DNA of 36,962 bases from Ignavibacteria bacterium CG1_02_37_35. Its GTDB lineage: Bacteria > Bacteroidota > Ignavibacteria > Ignavibacteriales > Ignavibacteriaceae. The notes beneath the pieces are model-generated. The model ran no database searches, was not told the DNA's origin, and worked only from the letters and a program-made list of their open reading frames with translations. A program made the position numbers and the translations under genes. Numbering within the stretch: position 1 is the first letter of the stretch; each line of letters starts with the position of its first letter. This document shows, piece after piece, positions 25,724 through 34,411 of this stretch. Location of the stretch: contig MNVA01000164.1 in assembly GCA_001871325.1 (NCBI GenBank), positions 1-36,962 of the forward strand, in the 5' to 3' direction.

Positions 25724-27247
25724 TTAATGTTTAAAGTGCCGTTTACCGGTAAAAACCATAGCCAGCGAATATTTATTTGCTGCGTTAATAACCTCATCAT
25801 CACGAACAGAACCGCCGGGCTCAATAACCGCCGTAATTCCATGCTTCACAATTTCTTCAATATTATCTGCAAAAGGGAAAAATGCATCTGAAGCGACAAC
25901 AGCGTTTTCGAGAGAAAGACTGAACTCCGATGCCTTCATAACAGCTACTTTTACGGCATCAATTCTTGAGACCTGTCCGGCACCGATACCCAGAGTCATT
26001 TTATCTTTGGCGAAAATAATTGCGTTCGATTTTGCGTTTTTTGCAACCGTCCAGGCAAATTTTAAATCCTTTAATTGTTTTTCGTCCGGAATGTTTTCTG
26101 TAACTGTTTTTAAATTTGAAAAATCATTTGAAAGAAAATCTTTATCCTGCACTAATATACCGCCAGGAATAGTTTTTATTAACGTTCCTCTTTCGGAAAT
26201 ATTTTTTAGTTGTTTTAAAATTCTTCGATCTTTTTTCTTAAATAAGATGGGCAGCGCATCTTCAGCAAAACCCGGAGCAATTATTACTTCCAAAAATAAC
26301 TCATTTAATTTGGAAGCAAGAGGTGCATCAACTATTTGATTCAGCGCTACTATTCCGCCGAAGGCAGCTACCGGATCGCACTGCAACGCTTTATTGTACG
26401 CTTCTAATAGTGTAGAAGATGAGGCTGCGCCAGCAGGGTTATTGTGTTTTACAATAACGCATGAATTAGGCTCGAGTTCTTCAAGTAATTCAACTGCGGC
26501 AGTGATGTCCAAAATATTATTGTACGAAAGTTCTTTCCCGTGTAAGATTTCAAAATAATCGAAGAAACTTCCGTAAAGCGTCGCTTGTTGATGTGGGTTT
26601 TCACCGTAGCGAAGCGTTCTCGTTTTTGGTAAGTGTAACCGCAATGCAGTGGAATCAAATTTAAACCGGCTCTCCAGCGTGTTGGAAATGAAAGTATCAT
26701 ACTGCGAAGTATGAGAATATGCCGCTACTGCTAACCGTTTTCTTGTTTCGCCGGAAATAGAACCGTTTTCCAATTCATTCAAGAAAGTATCATATTGAGC
26801 AGGACTTGTTAACACCGAAACAAATTTATGATTTTTTGCCGCTGCACGGAGAAGACTTGGACCTCCGATATCTATATTTTCAATTAGTTCTGCTTCTGTC
26901 GCCGCTGGATTTTCAGCAACTTTTTCGAATGGATAGAGGTTTGCACAAACGATATCAATAGGAAGAATTCCATTAACCTCGGCTTCTTTTTGATCCTCCG
27001 ACAAATCTCTTCTTTGCAAAATTCCGCCAAATATTTTTGGGTGAAGTGTTTTAACTCTTCCTTCAAATATTTCTGGAAAGCCTGTGTAGTCACTAATCTC
27101 TGTGCACGGAATATCATTTTGTTTCAAAAGTTTTGCAGTACCTCCGGTGGCAAGAATTTCATAATTCTGTTGCAATATTTTTTTTGCGAAATTAAGAATA
27201 TTGGTTTTATCAGAAACAGTAATAAGAGCAAATCTTTTCAAGTTCAT
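25724..27247 (-). CDS. purH: Bifunctional AICAR formyltransferase/IMP cyclohydrolase
   Basis: A 507-residue enzyme for the last two steps of IMP synthesis. The N-terminal IMP cyclohydrolase domain shows ALITVSDKTNI, ATGGTAKLLK and FEGRVKTLHPKIFGGIL; the C-terminal AICAR transformylase domain shows CVIVKHNNPAGAA (catalytic Lys-His) and LGIGAGQVSRIDAV. Length is slightly below the usual 515-530. It lies nine bases after purN with no strong ribosome site and eight bases before mreB, so purine synthesis and cell-shape genes are probably cotranscribed. Confidence 0.98.
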   Translation of the reverse strand: MNLKRFALITVSDKTNILNFAKKILQQNYEILATGGTAKLLKQNDIPCTEISDYTGFPEIFEGRVKTLHPKIFGGILQRRDLSEDQKEAEVNGILPIDIVCANLYPFEKVAENPAATEAELIENIDIGGPSLLRAAAKNHKFVSVLTSPAQYDTFLNELENGSISGETRKRLAVAAYSHTSQYDTFISNTLESRFKFDSTALRLHLPKTRTLRYGENPHQQATLYGSFFDYFEILHGKELSYNNILDITAAVELLEELEPNSCVIVKHNNPAGAASSSTLLEAYNKALQCDPVAAFGGIVALNQIVDAPLASKLNELFLEVIIAPGFAEDALPILFKKKDRRILKQLKNISERGTLIKTIPGGILVQDKDFLSNDFSNLKTVTENIPDEKQLKDLKFAWTVAKNAKSNAIIFAKDKMTLGIGAGQVSRIDAVKVAVMKASEFSLSLENAVVASDAFFPFADNIEEIVKHGITAVIEPGGSVRDDEVINAANKYSLAMVFTGKRHFKH

Positions 27248-27256
27248 ATCATTTAA

Positions 27257-27865
27257 TTAAATTAAGTAAACTCTGTTATTTTTTATTTCAATTTTTCTTT
27301 GAGCAATTTTAGCAATTACCGAAGGAAGAAGAGCATGTTCAAGTATCAAAACACGTTGTGCAATTTCTTCCGCAGAATTTGCATCTGCAATTGAAACAGC
27401 CGCCTGGTCAATGATCAATCCTTCATCATAGTTTTCATTTACAAAATGGACGGTAGCGCCGGAGACTTTTGCGGAAGATTTAAAAACCGCTTCATGTACA
27501 CGATTGCCGTACATTCCCTTTCCCCCAAAACTCGGGAGAAGCGCCGGATGAATATTAATAATTTTAAACGGGAAAGTACCTATAAAATCTTTCGGTATCA
27601 ATTTCAAAAAACCTGCTAACACAATTAATTCAATCTGTTTTTCAGCAAAAATCGAAGGTAACATTTGAAATGTTACAAAACCGTTTTTTTTCGATTCACT
27701 CACAGAAAAAAAAGGAATGTTGTATTGATGAGCAATTTGAAATGCATGGCAATCTAATTTGTCGCTGCAAACAACCGAAATTCTACATAATGCTTCTAAT
27801 TCCGCTGAATTGAGGATTGCATGTAAATTTGAACCTCTACCGGAAACAAAAACTGCGATATTCAT
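27257..27865 (-). CDS. purN: Phosphoribosylglycinamide formyltransferase (folate-dependent)
   Basis: A 202-residue GAR transformylase, which moves a formyl group from 10-formyl-THF to GAR. It begins NIAVFVSGRGSNLHAIL (phosphate-binding loop), contains the active-site IINIHPALLPSFGGKGMYG (Asn, His) and GATVHFVNENYDEGLII (Asp of the catalytic trio). It is followed nine bases later by purH and preceded by an 80-base gap with a sigma70-like promoter, so transcription may start here for purN-purH-mre. Confidence 0.97.
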   Translation of the reverse strand: MNIAVFVSGRGSNLHAILNSAELEALCRISVVCSDKLDCHAFQIAHQYNIPFFSVSESKKNGFVTFQMLPSIFAEKQIELIVLAGFLKLIPKDFIGTFPFKIINIHPALLPSFGGKGMYGNRVHEAVFKSSAKVSGATVHFVNENYDEGLIIDQAAVSIADANSAEEIAQRVLILEHALLPSVIAKIAQRKIEIKNNRVYLI

Positions 27866-27882
27866 TTTTCTCTAAAACTGGC

Positions 27883-27916
27883 AGCTAAAATTAGCTATTT
27901 AATGAAATATTGTCAA
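27883..27916 (-). promoter_or_regulatory. Promoter candidate with overlapping operator before purN
   Basis: On the minus strand TTGACA (27911-27916) is a perfect -35 box; 17 bases later TAATTT (27888-27893) is a weak -10. An inverted repeat AGCTAA-N2-TTAGCT (27883-27896) covers the -10 and would suit a repressor. The purN ATG lies about 18 bases further on. Confidence 0.45.
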
Positions 27917-27945
27917 CGAAAGAAAGAGAAATTTGAAGAATATTA

Positions 27946-29460
27946 TCAATTATTTATACTTCGAGCAAGATTTTTTAACATACTCTTCAATTTGTTCTCA
28001 TAGAAGAAATTGGAAAAGTTGTCTGCTTTATCAAAATAGTGGGCAGCTTTTTCTCTATCGTTGGTTTTTAAACTTGACACAGATGCAAAATAGTATGCAA
28101 AGGGAACCACCCACGATTCACTACTGCTTTTTTCTCCAATTGCATCTTGTGCAAAAACAAGTGAAGAATCGAACTTATTTTGGTAGTAATATGCTTCAGA
28201 TAACAGAAGAAAAATTTGACTATGATAATTTTGAGAGTGATTATCATTAAGTAAAATTGTAAGTGAATCAATTGCGGCATCATATTTCTCTTGTTTAAGG
28301 AGGTTTGTTGAAAAGATGAGTGATTTTTCAACTCCAGAAATATTCCGCTGCAGATAGATTTCACTCTTTTTTTTGGCATAATAATCGTCATCCAACATCT
28401 CATTCCCGTGCTGCGCCGTTTTATAATATTTAGCTGCTCTATCATTCAAAAATTCATGACAAATTGCCAGGCGGTAATTTGCTATGCCTGAATAATTTTT
28501 TTCTTTCGTTTCACTCAAAAATCTGGTGTAATAATCTTTAGCTTTCTCAAAATTATTTTCGTAAAAATATACGTCAGCCAAAAGAAATTTAGACAGTGCC
28601 ATAAGTTGTTCAAATTCACTCGTCTTTTCCTTTAAAAGTGAAAGCAGAATATTCCGAGCGGAAGATAAATTTCTTCTTTTAACTTCAAGAACGGCGAACG
28701 AATAGTTGAATAAGAGGTTATCCGGAAAACCTTGGTTTAATTTAGCTAAATACCTTTTCGACTTGTCATAATCGAAATAAAATTCTGCGTAAAGTTGGGA
28801 CAAATAATATTCTGCTTCAACTTTCGAATAGTTTCCTTTTTCAGCAGCAATTTTTAAATATGATAGCCCTTTCTCCGAATCACCATCGAACCCTATCATT
28901 GCTAATGCCCACTTGAATCCGCTTGGTACTTGACTTAAAGCAAATTTGATCAGTCCGATACCGAGATAGGCATCATAATAATTCTGATCAATTTCCAGCA
29001 CATCTTCGAGATAGCTGTTAGATTTTTTGCTCGCCCAAATCATTTCTAAATATTTTTCAGCTTTACCAAAAGCAATTGCGCGATAACCATAAGCGGCGCC
29101 AAGAATATAGAGTGTCTCCTTATTTTTAGGATTACCAGAAAGATTCTGTTCGGCTTTGGCGATGGTGCCATCCGACTGATGAAGAAATTCTTCGAGATAT
29201 TTTTTTTTATTTGATCCGAAATATTTCCATAAAGAGAGTGTAGCCGAGAAATGATTAGCAAAAAGATCGTTCGGATTTTTCTTTAAGAGAGAGGAAAATG
29301 TCAATTCAGCTTTATCAAATTCAAAATTATAGGTGAATTGAATCCCTTCATTTAATCTTGAACGGGGACTTAAATCTCCTGCATAAGATTCCAATGAGAA
29401 AAAAAATATTACCACCAAGAGAAAAAGGAATCTTTTAGAATCAACCAGAATAAATAACAA
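27946..29460 (-). CDS. Exported TPR-repeat protein, function unknown
   Basis: A 504-residue protein with a signal peptide (RFLFLLVVIFFFSLESYAG) and a helical repeat array over nearly the whole mature part. TPR-like units include FDKAELTFSSLLKKNPNDLFANHFSATLSL near 50-80, LEDVLEIDQNYYDAYLGIGLIKFAL near 150, and FEKAKDYYTRFLSETKE near 300. There is no enzymatic motif. The only start compatible with the signal peptide is TTG at 29460, directly after the pyrG stop (TAA|TTG). It probably works in the periplasm or at the outer membrane as a binding scaffold; it need not be related to pyrG or purN. Confidence 0.75.
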   Translation of the reverse strand: MLFILVDSKRFLFLLVVIFFFSLESYAGDLSPRSRLNEGIQFTYNFEFDKAELTFSSLLKKNPNDLFANHFSATLSLWKYFGSNKKKYLEEFLHQSDGTIAKAEQNLSGNPKNKETLYILGAAYGYRAIAFGKAEKYLEMIWASKKSNSYLEDVLEIDQNYYDAYLGIGLIKFALSQVPSGFKWALAMIGFDGDSEKGLSYLKIAAEKGNYSKVEAEYYLSQLYAEFYFDYDKSKRYLAKLNQGFPDNLLFNYSFAVLEVKRRNLSSARNILLSLLKEKTSEFEQLMALSKFLLADVYFYENNFEKAKDYYTRFLSETKEKNYSGIANYRLAICHEFLNDRAAKYYKTAQHGNEMLDDDYYAKKKSEIYLQRNISGVEKSLIFSTNLLKQEKYDAAIDSLTILLNDNHSQNYHSQIFLLLSEAYYYQNKFDSSLVFAQDAIGEKSSSESWVVPFAYYFASVSSLKTNDREKAAHYFDKADNFSNFFYENKLKSMLKNLARSINN

Positions 29461-31089
29461 TTAGTTTTTCGCCTTTTCTTCTTTAAATAAAAGGGCAGCT
29501 TTAACAAAATCCCGGAAAAGCGGGTGGGCTTTTGTCGCCCGTGATTTTAATTCAGGATGAAATTGGCATCCTACAAACCATGGATGTCCCGGAAGTTCAA
29601 TCATTTCAACAAGTTCTCTATTCGGCGATAATCCGCTGAAGATTAATCCTTCACTTTGCAAAGCAGCTCTAAATTTATTATTGACTTCGTAACGATGGCG
29701 GTGGCGCTCGGTAATATACTCTGATTTATACGCCTCGTATGCTTTTGTATTTTTTTCAATGATACATGGATAAGCGCCTAAACGCATGGTGCCGCCAATA
29801 TTCTTAATATTTTTTTGATCCGGCATAATATCAATAACGTTAAATCTTGTTTTGTGGAACTCAGAACTTTGCGCTTTTGTAATACCACAGACGTTCCGGG
29901 CGTATTCAATAACTGCGCATTGCATACCAAGGCAAATTCCGAAAAAAGGGATATGATTCTCACGCGCAAAAGTTATCGCATTAATTTTCCCTTCAACACC
30001 TCGTTCACCAAATCCGCCGGGAATTAAAATCCCGTACATTCCTTTTAGCAGGGTTTCCGGCTTTTCGGTTTCCAAATCTTCTGCGCTTATCCAGTGTAAT
30101 TTAACTCGTGCATCATTTTCGGCACCGGCATGGATAAAACTTTCGATAATACTTTTATAAGCATCCTGCATCTCGATATACTTTCCGCAGATGGCAATAT
30201 TAACGCTGTTCGAAGGATTTTTTACCCTGTTGAAAAAGTTTTCCCACTCGTCAAGTTTGATTTTTCTTTCTGGAATATTTAAATGTTTTAATACAATCTG
30301 ATCAACTTTTTCTTTGTAAAAAACTAACGGTACTTCATAAATTGAGGAGCAGTCATACGCTGAAATAACAGAGCGGGACTCGACATTACAAAAAAGAGCG
30401 ATCTTATCCCGAATATCTTTTGTGAGTTTTCTCTCTGACCGACAAATTAAAATATCAGGCTGAATGCCCAACGATAATAAATTTTTAACGCTGTGCTGCG
30501 TCGGTTTTGTCTTAACTTCACCTGCAGAGGCGATGTAGGGAACAAGTGTAACGTGAAGAGAAATAGTATTCTTCCGGCCAAGTTGAAGCATAAGTTGACG
30601 CATTGATTCCAAAAAAGGCAAGCTTTCTATATCGCCGACCGTACCGCCAATCTCGGTAATGATAAAATCATATTCATCGAGTTCACTAAGTTTTTTCATC
30701 CTCGCTTTAATTTCATCTGTGATATGAGGAATGACCTGTACCGTCGCCCCAAGAAATTCTCCGCGGCGCTCTTTCGTAATTACTTCATTATACACTTGTC
30801 CTGTAGTAGTGTTGTTCGCCTTCGTCATATTTACATCAAGGAACCTCTCGTAGTGTCCAAGATCTAAATCCGTTTCGGCTCCATCCTCGGTTACATAGAC
30901 TTCACCATGCTGAAACGGATTCATCGTTCCGGGGTCAACATTTATATAAGGATCAAATTTTTGGATGGTAACTTTAAAGCCGCGTAGTTTTAACAAAAGC
31001 CCTAAGGATGAAGCGGTGATTCCTTTTCCAAGCGAAGAAACTACTCCGCCGGTAACAAAAATATACTTAACTTTTTTCTTTGATGACAT
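29461..31089 (-). CDS. pyrG: CTP synthase
   Basis: A 542-residue glutamine-dependent amidotransferase that converts UTP to CTP. The N-terminal synthetase domain has [20 protein letters not shown] and [27 protein letters not shown]; the class I glutaminase domain from about 290 has [12 protein letters not shown], the nucleophile Cys in [10 protein letters not shown] and the His-Glu pair in [11 protein letters not shown]. Length is normal. It is first in the series leading to rodA, with its own promoter candidate, and sits behind the citrate synthase terminator. The TPR gene begins at the base after its stop. Confidence 0.98.
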   Translation of the reverse strand: MSSKKKVKYIFVTGGVVSSLGKGITASSLGLLLKLRGFKVTIQKFDPYINVDPGTMNPFQHGEVYVTEDGAETDLDLGHYERFLDVNMTKANNTTTGQVYNEVITKERRGEFLGATVQVIPHITDEIKARMKKLSELDEYDFIITEIGGTVGDIESLPFLESMRQLMLQLGRKNTISLHVTLVPYIASAGEVKTKPTQHSVKNLLSLGIQPDILICRSERKLTKDIRDKIALFCNVESRSVISAYDCSSIYEVPLVFYKEKVDQIVLKHLNIPERKIKLDEWENFFNRVKNPSNSVNIAICGKYIEMQDAYKSIIESFIHAGAENDARVKLHWISAEDLETEKPETLLKGMYGILIPGGFGERGVEGKINAITFARENHIPFFGICLGMQCAVIEYARNVCGITKAQSSEFHKTRFNVIDIMPDQKNIKNIGGTMRLGAYPCIIEKNTKAYEAYKSEYITERHRHRYEVNNKFRAALQSEGLIFSGLSPNRELVEMIELPGHPWFVGCQFHPELKSRATKAHPLFRDFVKAALLFKEEKAKN

Positions 31090-31107
31090 ATCTACTTTTT
31101 GTGTTAC

Positions 31108-31135
31108 AATATAGGGGGTTAATAAGTGAATTCAA
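31108..31135 (-). promoter_or_regulatory. Sigma70-like promoter candidate for pyrG
   Basis: On the minus strand TTGAAT (31130-31135), a 16-base spacer and TATATT (31108-31113) precede the pyrG ATG by 19 bases. Start of transcription would fall about 12 bases before the ATG, leaving a very short leader. Confidence 0.45.
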
Positions 31136-31142
31136 AAAAAAT

Positions 31143-31177
31143 AAAAAAAATCCCGGGACTTTGCCGGGATTTTTTTT
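31143..31177. terminator. Bidirectional intrinsic terminator between gltA and pyrG
   Basis: AATCCCGG (31149-31156) pairs with CCGGGATT (31164-31171) around a seven-base loop; the stem extends through A6/T6, giving T-runs on both strands. It lies nine bases past the citrate synthase stop and ends that transcript before pyrG. Confidence 0.88.
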
Positions 31178-31185
31178 GAAATAAA

Positions 31186-32466
31186 TTAGTTTTTGGACAG
31201 ATAGTCCTTCAACCAACCGGTTGTTACCGATTTAGGACGAACAATTGGGTACTGCATCGCACGATTAACAACTGCTTGAGCAGCGACACCAATTCCTCTT
31301 GCCATCGCAAAGAGCACGGTATAGAATGAAAATTCCTTTATTCCATAATGATAAATTATAGACCCGGAAATAGCATCAATATTCGGCCAGGGGTCTTTTA
31401 TCTTTGCTATAGTCTGTAAAATTCCAGGAACAGTTTCAAATACATGCTCTACGGTCTGGAAGAGCGGTTCATTTGCGCAATATTTTTTCCCGAAATTCAT
31501 GAAAGCAATAAATCGGGGGTCAACTACGCGAAGAACTGCATGCCCGTAACCGGGTATAACTTTTCCGGATGCTAAGGTTTCATGTGCATACTGAGCAATT
31601 TGTTCACGTGTAGGATTGCCTCCAAAGAGCTTCATCGTTTCCAGTATCCATTTTACCACTTCTTGATTTGCTAACCCGTGTAACGGACCGGCTAGACCAT
31701 TAAAACCTGCTGACATTGAATAATACAAATCGGATAATGCAGAATTAACAGTCAAGGTAGTAAATGCAGAAACGTTTCCGCCTTCATGATCTGAATGGCT
31801 GGTCATATATAATTTAACTAATTCATAAAAATCAGTAGGGGCAGAATCCATGCCCATGAGGTGCACAAAATCACCGGCTAAATCTTGATCGGGGTTTGGC
31901 TCAAGTCGCGGACCTTTCTCAAATCTTAAACGATAGATTGCGGCTGCGAGCCCGGGCAATTTAGCAACGATATCTAATGCGTCCTCAAGTGTGTATTTCC
32001 AATATTCATCTTTCTTGATGCCTTGCTCATACATCTTCGCAAAAACTGATTCGCGTTGCAAGGCGAGGATAGCAGTGTCCAACATAACCATTGGATGAGA
32101 ATCTTTTGGAAGTGCATTGAGTACATCCCAAATGTAAGCCGGAATCGTTTTCCGTGTTTTTAACAGAGAAGAAAAATCTTTCAATTCCTCTGCGTCAGGA
32201 AGCTCTCCTGTTAGAAGAAGAAAGAAAGTTTCTTCAGGGGATTTTTCGACTAAATCTGCTAATGGCATTCCCCTAATAATTAGTCCCTTATCTTGCGGTA
32301 CTGACGAAGTATCGCACATAACTCCTTTAACTCCGCGCATGCCCCCAAGCAACTGCGCCACGGTTACATCTGAGACTTTTTTCTCCCCGTTTGCTTTGGC
32401 TAGTTCACTTAATTCCGAACGCCAAGTTGGAATGTTTTTTTGAAGTTTTTGATATATGGTTAACAT
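31186..32466 (-). CDS. gltA: Citrate (Si)-synthase, mitochondrial-like type
   Basis: A 426-residue enzyme that condenses oxaloacetate and acetyl-CoA to citrate. It resembles the mitochondrial type more than E. coli GltA: GVMCDTSSVPQDKGLIIRG, ALPKDSHPM, YWKYTLEDALDIVAKLPGLAAAIYR and SDHEGGNVSAF are all close to mitochondrial wording. Catalytic candidates are H263 (PLHGLANQEV), H309 (GYGHAVLR) and D364 (WPNIDAISG), matching mitochondrial H274, H320 and D375. It is monocistronic: a TAnnTTTG-type promoter and AAGGGAG precede the ATG, and a strong terminator follows. Confidence 0.96.
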   Translation of the reverse strand: MLTIYQKLQKNIPTWRSELSELAKANGEKKVSDVTVAQLLGGMRGVKGVMCDTSSVPQDKGLIIRGMPLADLVEKSPEETFFLLLTGELPDAEELKDFSSLLKTRKTIPAYIWDVLNALPKDSHPMVMLDTAILALQRESVFAKMYEQGIKKDEYWKYTLEDALDIVAKLPGLAAAIYRLRFEKGPRLEPNPDQDLAGDFVHLMGMDSAPTDFYELVKLYMTSHSDHEGGNVSAFTTLTVNSALSDLYYSMSAGFNGLAGPLHGLANQEVVKWILETMKLFGGNPTREQIAQYAHETLASGKVIPGYGHAVLRVVDPRFIAFMNFGKKYCANEPLFQTVEHVFETVPGILQTIAKIKDPWPNIDAISGSIIYHYGIKEFSFYTVLFAMARGIGVAAQAVVNRAMQYPIVRPKSVTTGWLKDYLSKN

Positions 32467-32506
32467 AATCTCCCTTGTAATTAATTATTAAAATAAATTT
32501 ACATAT

Positions 32507-32537
32507 CAAACTTAGGGTATTTTCTAATTGGATTCAA
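32507..32537 (-). promoter_or_regulatory. Bacteroidota-type promoter candidate for gltA
   Basis: On the minus strand TAAGTTTG (32507-32514) fits the TAnnTTTG -7 element, with TTG (32535-32537) 20 bases upstream as the -33 element. The gltA ATG is 40 bases downstream. The divergent glycosyltransferase gene starts 43 bases away on the other side. Confidence 0.4.
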
Positions 32538-32579
32538 TATTTTACAAATGAAAAATTAAATATTTCTATAAGGACGATT

Positions 32580-33665
32580 TTGATTATAGCAGTACTCTTA
32601 TTCCTACTTTTTTTTATGTTTTGCTCAAGCGGTGTCTATATTATACTCTGCGGTGAATCAACCAGGAGAAATATGGAGTTCACTCACTCCGACATTTCTT
32701 TTTCCGTAATCATTGCCGCAAAAAATGAGGAAGAGAATCTTGAAAATCTTTTTTTATCGCTTGAAAGACAAACCTACCCTAAAGATAAATTTGAAATTAT
32801 TTTTGTTGACGATAATTCCGAAGACGGCACTTTTGTAACCGCACAAAAATATGCTGACCGTTTCTCTAATTTTAAATTGATCAAAGCAGAACACAAACGG
32901 TTTCCAGCAAAAAAAGGAGCATTAGACTTAGGAATTGCACTAGCCCAATTCCCTTTTCTCCTTTTTACAGACGCCGACTGTACACTGCAATGTAATTGGA
33001 TAAAAGCTTTCTCAAACAAATTCGATCAGAACTTTGACCTTCTTCTCGGATTTGCCCCCTTCACTTTTCAAAAGACTTTTGCAAATCATTTTTTTTGTTT
33101 TGAAAATCTTAGAACAACCGTTTTAACATTAGCAGCAACAAGAGTCGGAGTGCCGTATTCAGGCGCATCACGCAGTTTAGGAATTAAAAAAGAATCTTTT
33201 GTCAAGTTAGGCGGATATAGCAAAACTTTGCAATCACTTGGCGGAGATGATGATCTCTTAATACGCGAGGCAGTTAAGAACAAGTGTAAAATTGGTTTCG
33301 TTGAAGAGAAAGAGAGTCTCGTTTTTTCAAATGTTCAAAACAGTTTTAGCGATTATTTCGTGCAAAAACGACGACACACGGCAACTTCATTCCATTATTT
33401 GTTGCGGCATAAATTGGTTTTAGGTTTTTGGCATTTGCTTAATATTCTTGCGGTAGATTCAGTTCTTCTTATTCCCTTTTTCCCGGAAGCTGGTTTTATT
33501 TTTCTTTCCAAGATGTTCTGCGATTACTTTGTCGTTTATTCATTTCAAAAGAAATTCAATTACAAATTTTCTTTTGGAGAAATTTTCTTTTTCCAAATTC
33601 TCTATGAATGTTTCCTTGTCTTTCATTTTTTAAGCGCAAAATTCTTTAAAGTAAGATGGAAGTGA
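32580..33665 (+). CDS. Family 2 membrane glycosyltransferase
   Basis: A 361-residue GT2 enzyme: an N-terminal helix (2-22), the catalytic GT-A domain (about 38-270) and C-terminal hydrophobic segments (about 285-350). Motifs in order: FSVIIAAKNEEENLENL, VDDNSEDGT (nucleotide-binding DD), FTDADCT (DxD metal site), SLGGDDDLLIRE (ED-type base) and QKRRHTATS (QxxRW-like). The start is TTG at 32580 with AGGA five bases upstream. It should transfer a sugar to a lipid or polysaccharide at the inner membrane; donor and acceptor cannot be told. It stands alone, divergent from gltA. Confidence 0.88.
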   Translation: MIIAVLLFLLFFMFCSSGVYIILCGESTRRNMEFTHSDISFSVIIAAKNEEENLENLFLSLERQTYPKDKFEIIFVDDNSEDGTFVTAQKYADRFSNFKLIKAEHKRFPAKKGALDLGIALAQFPFLLFTDADCTLQCNWIKAFSNKFDQNFDLLLGFAPFTFQKTFANHFFCFENLRTTVLTLAATRVGVPYSGASRSLGIKKESFVKLGGYSKTLQSLGGDDDLLIREAVKNKCKIGFVEEKESLVFSNVQNSFSDYFVQKRRHTATSFHYLLRHKLVLGFWHLLNILAVDSVLLIPFFPEAGFIFLSKMFCDYFVVYSFQKKFNYKFSFGEIFFFQILYECFLVFHFLSAKFFKVRWK

Positions 33666-33726
33666 ATTAGATCGTCAGCAAAAATATTGTACGCAGATGG
33701 ACAGGAATATTTGTTGAATAAATAAA

Positions 33727-33844
33727 GGGCATCTCTAAAAACCTTCAAGGTTTATCTTTACCATATTTTGTTATGTTAAAATTTTATCGAACTTAGCTAA
33801 AATAAAAACCTTGAAGGCTTCTTGGCAAGATTTTAGAGGTGCCC
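33727..33844. mobile_element. 118-bp MITE-like element with 4-bp target duplication
   Basis: The ends are inverted repeats GGGCATCTCTAAAA and TTTTAGAGGTGCCC (13 of 14), flanked on both sides by TAAA (33723-33726 and 33845-33848), a target duplication. Subterminal AACCTTCAAGGTT and AACCTTGAAGG repeat the inverted layout, with a 13-base insertion (containing CTTGGCAAG) on the right. There is no coding capacity. Ends of this type and a 4-bp duplication fit a non-autonomous derivative of an IS5-like element, but the parent family is a guess. Confidence 0.75.
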
Positions 33845-33860
33845 TAAAGTTAATGGAAGG

Positions 33861-33904
33861 GATGAATGACCCTATTCAAGCATGCAAAAATTCAATCATT
33901 CATC
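33861..33904. repeat. Short TGAATGA-type hairpin
   Basis: GATGAATGA (33861-33869) pairs with TCATTCATC (33896-33904). It belongs to the same ATGAATGA family as 1-40, 20016-20079 and 36363-36445 and lies 13 bases beyond the MITE duplication. Confidence 0.65.
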
Positions 33905-33974
33905 TAAACTTTTTTGTTGCTTGTTTTTTAAATTTTCAATTTATCTATGTTAGAGGAGTTAATAATTAATTTCT

Positions 33975-33982
33975 TATTTTTG
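33975..33982 (+). promoter_or_regulatory. Possible -7 promoter element for the salvage cluster
   Basis: TATTTTTG fits TAnnTTTG and lies 20 bases before the cdd ATG; a TTAG sits about 20 bases upstream in place of the -33 TTTG. Weak evidence in very AT-rich sequence. Confidence 0.25.
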
Positions 33983-34002
33983 AACAACAAAATTGAGTGA
34001 TA

Positions 34003-34410
34003 ATGGACTATACTTTTTTAGCTGAAAAAGCAATCGAAGCAAAAAAAAAATCGCTGGCAACTTATTCTAACTTCCATGTTGGCGCTGCATTGTTAACGGA
34101 AGACGGAAATATTTATACCGGATGTAACATAGAAAGCAGTTCATACAGTCTCACAATTTGTGCCGAACGCACTGCAATCTTTAAAGCAGTTTCCGAAGGA
34201 GAGAGAAAGTTTAGAGCAATTGCAATAGCTGCGGACACCGTTGACTTCTGCTCACCGTGCGGCGCGTGCCGGCAAATCATTTCTGATCTCTGCAACGATA
34301 TTGACATCGTGTTAACGAATCAAAATAAAGAGATCAAAGTGCTTCGAACAAAAGAACTTCTCCCTTTTGCTTTTGAAGATTCCGACTTAAAAACAAAAAT
34401 ATCCGGATAA
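34003..34410 (+). CDS. cdd: Cytidine deaminase
   Basis: A 135-residue homotetrameric-type cytidine deaminase, which converts cytidine and deoxycytidine to the uridine forms. [39 protein letters not shown] carries the zinc Cys and the catalytic Glu (CAE); SPCGACRQ supplies the two other zinc cysteines. ATG at 34003 is chosen over an in-frame GTG two codons earlier; a GAG lies five bases upstream. tdk follows after one base, so this is the head of a nucleoside salvage cluster. Confidence 0.96.
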   Translation: MDYTFLAEKAIEAKKKSLATYSNFHVGAALLTEDGNIYTGCNIESSSYSLTICAERTAIFKAVSEGERKFRAIAIAADTVDFCSPCGACRQIISDLCNDIDIVLTNQNKEIKVLRTKELLPFAFEDSDLKTKISG

Positions 34411-34411
34411 T

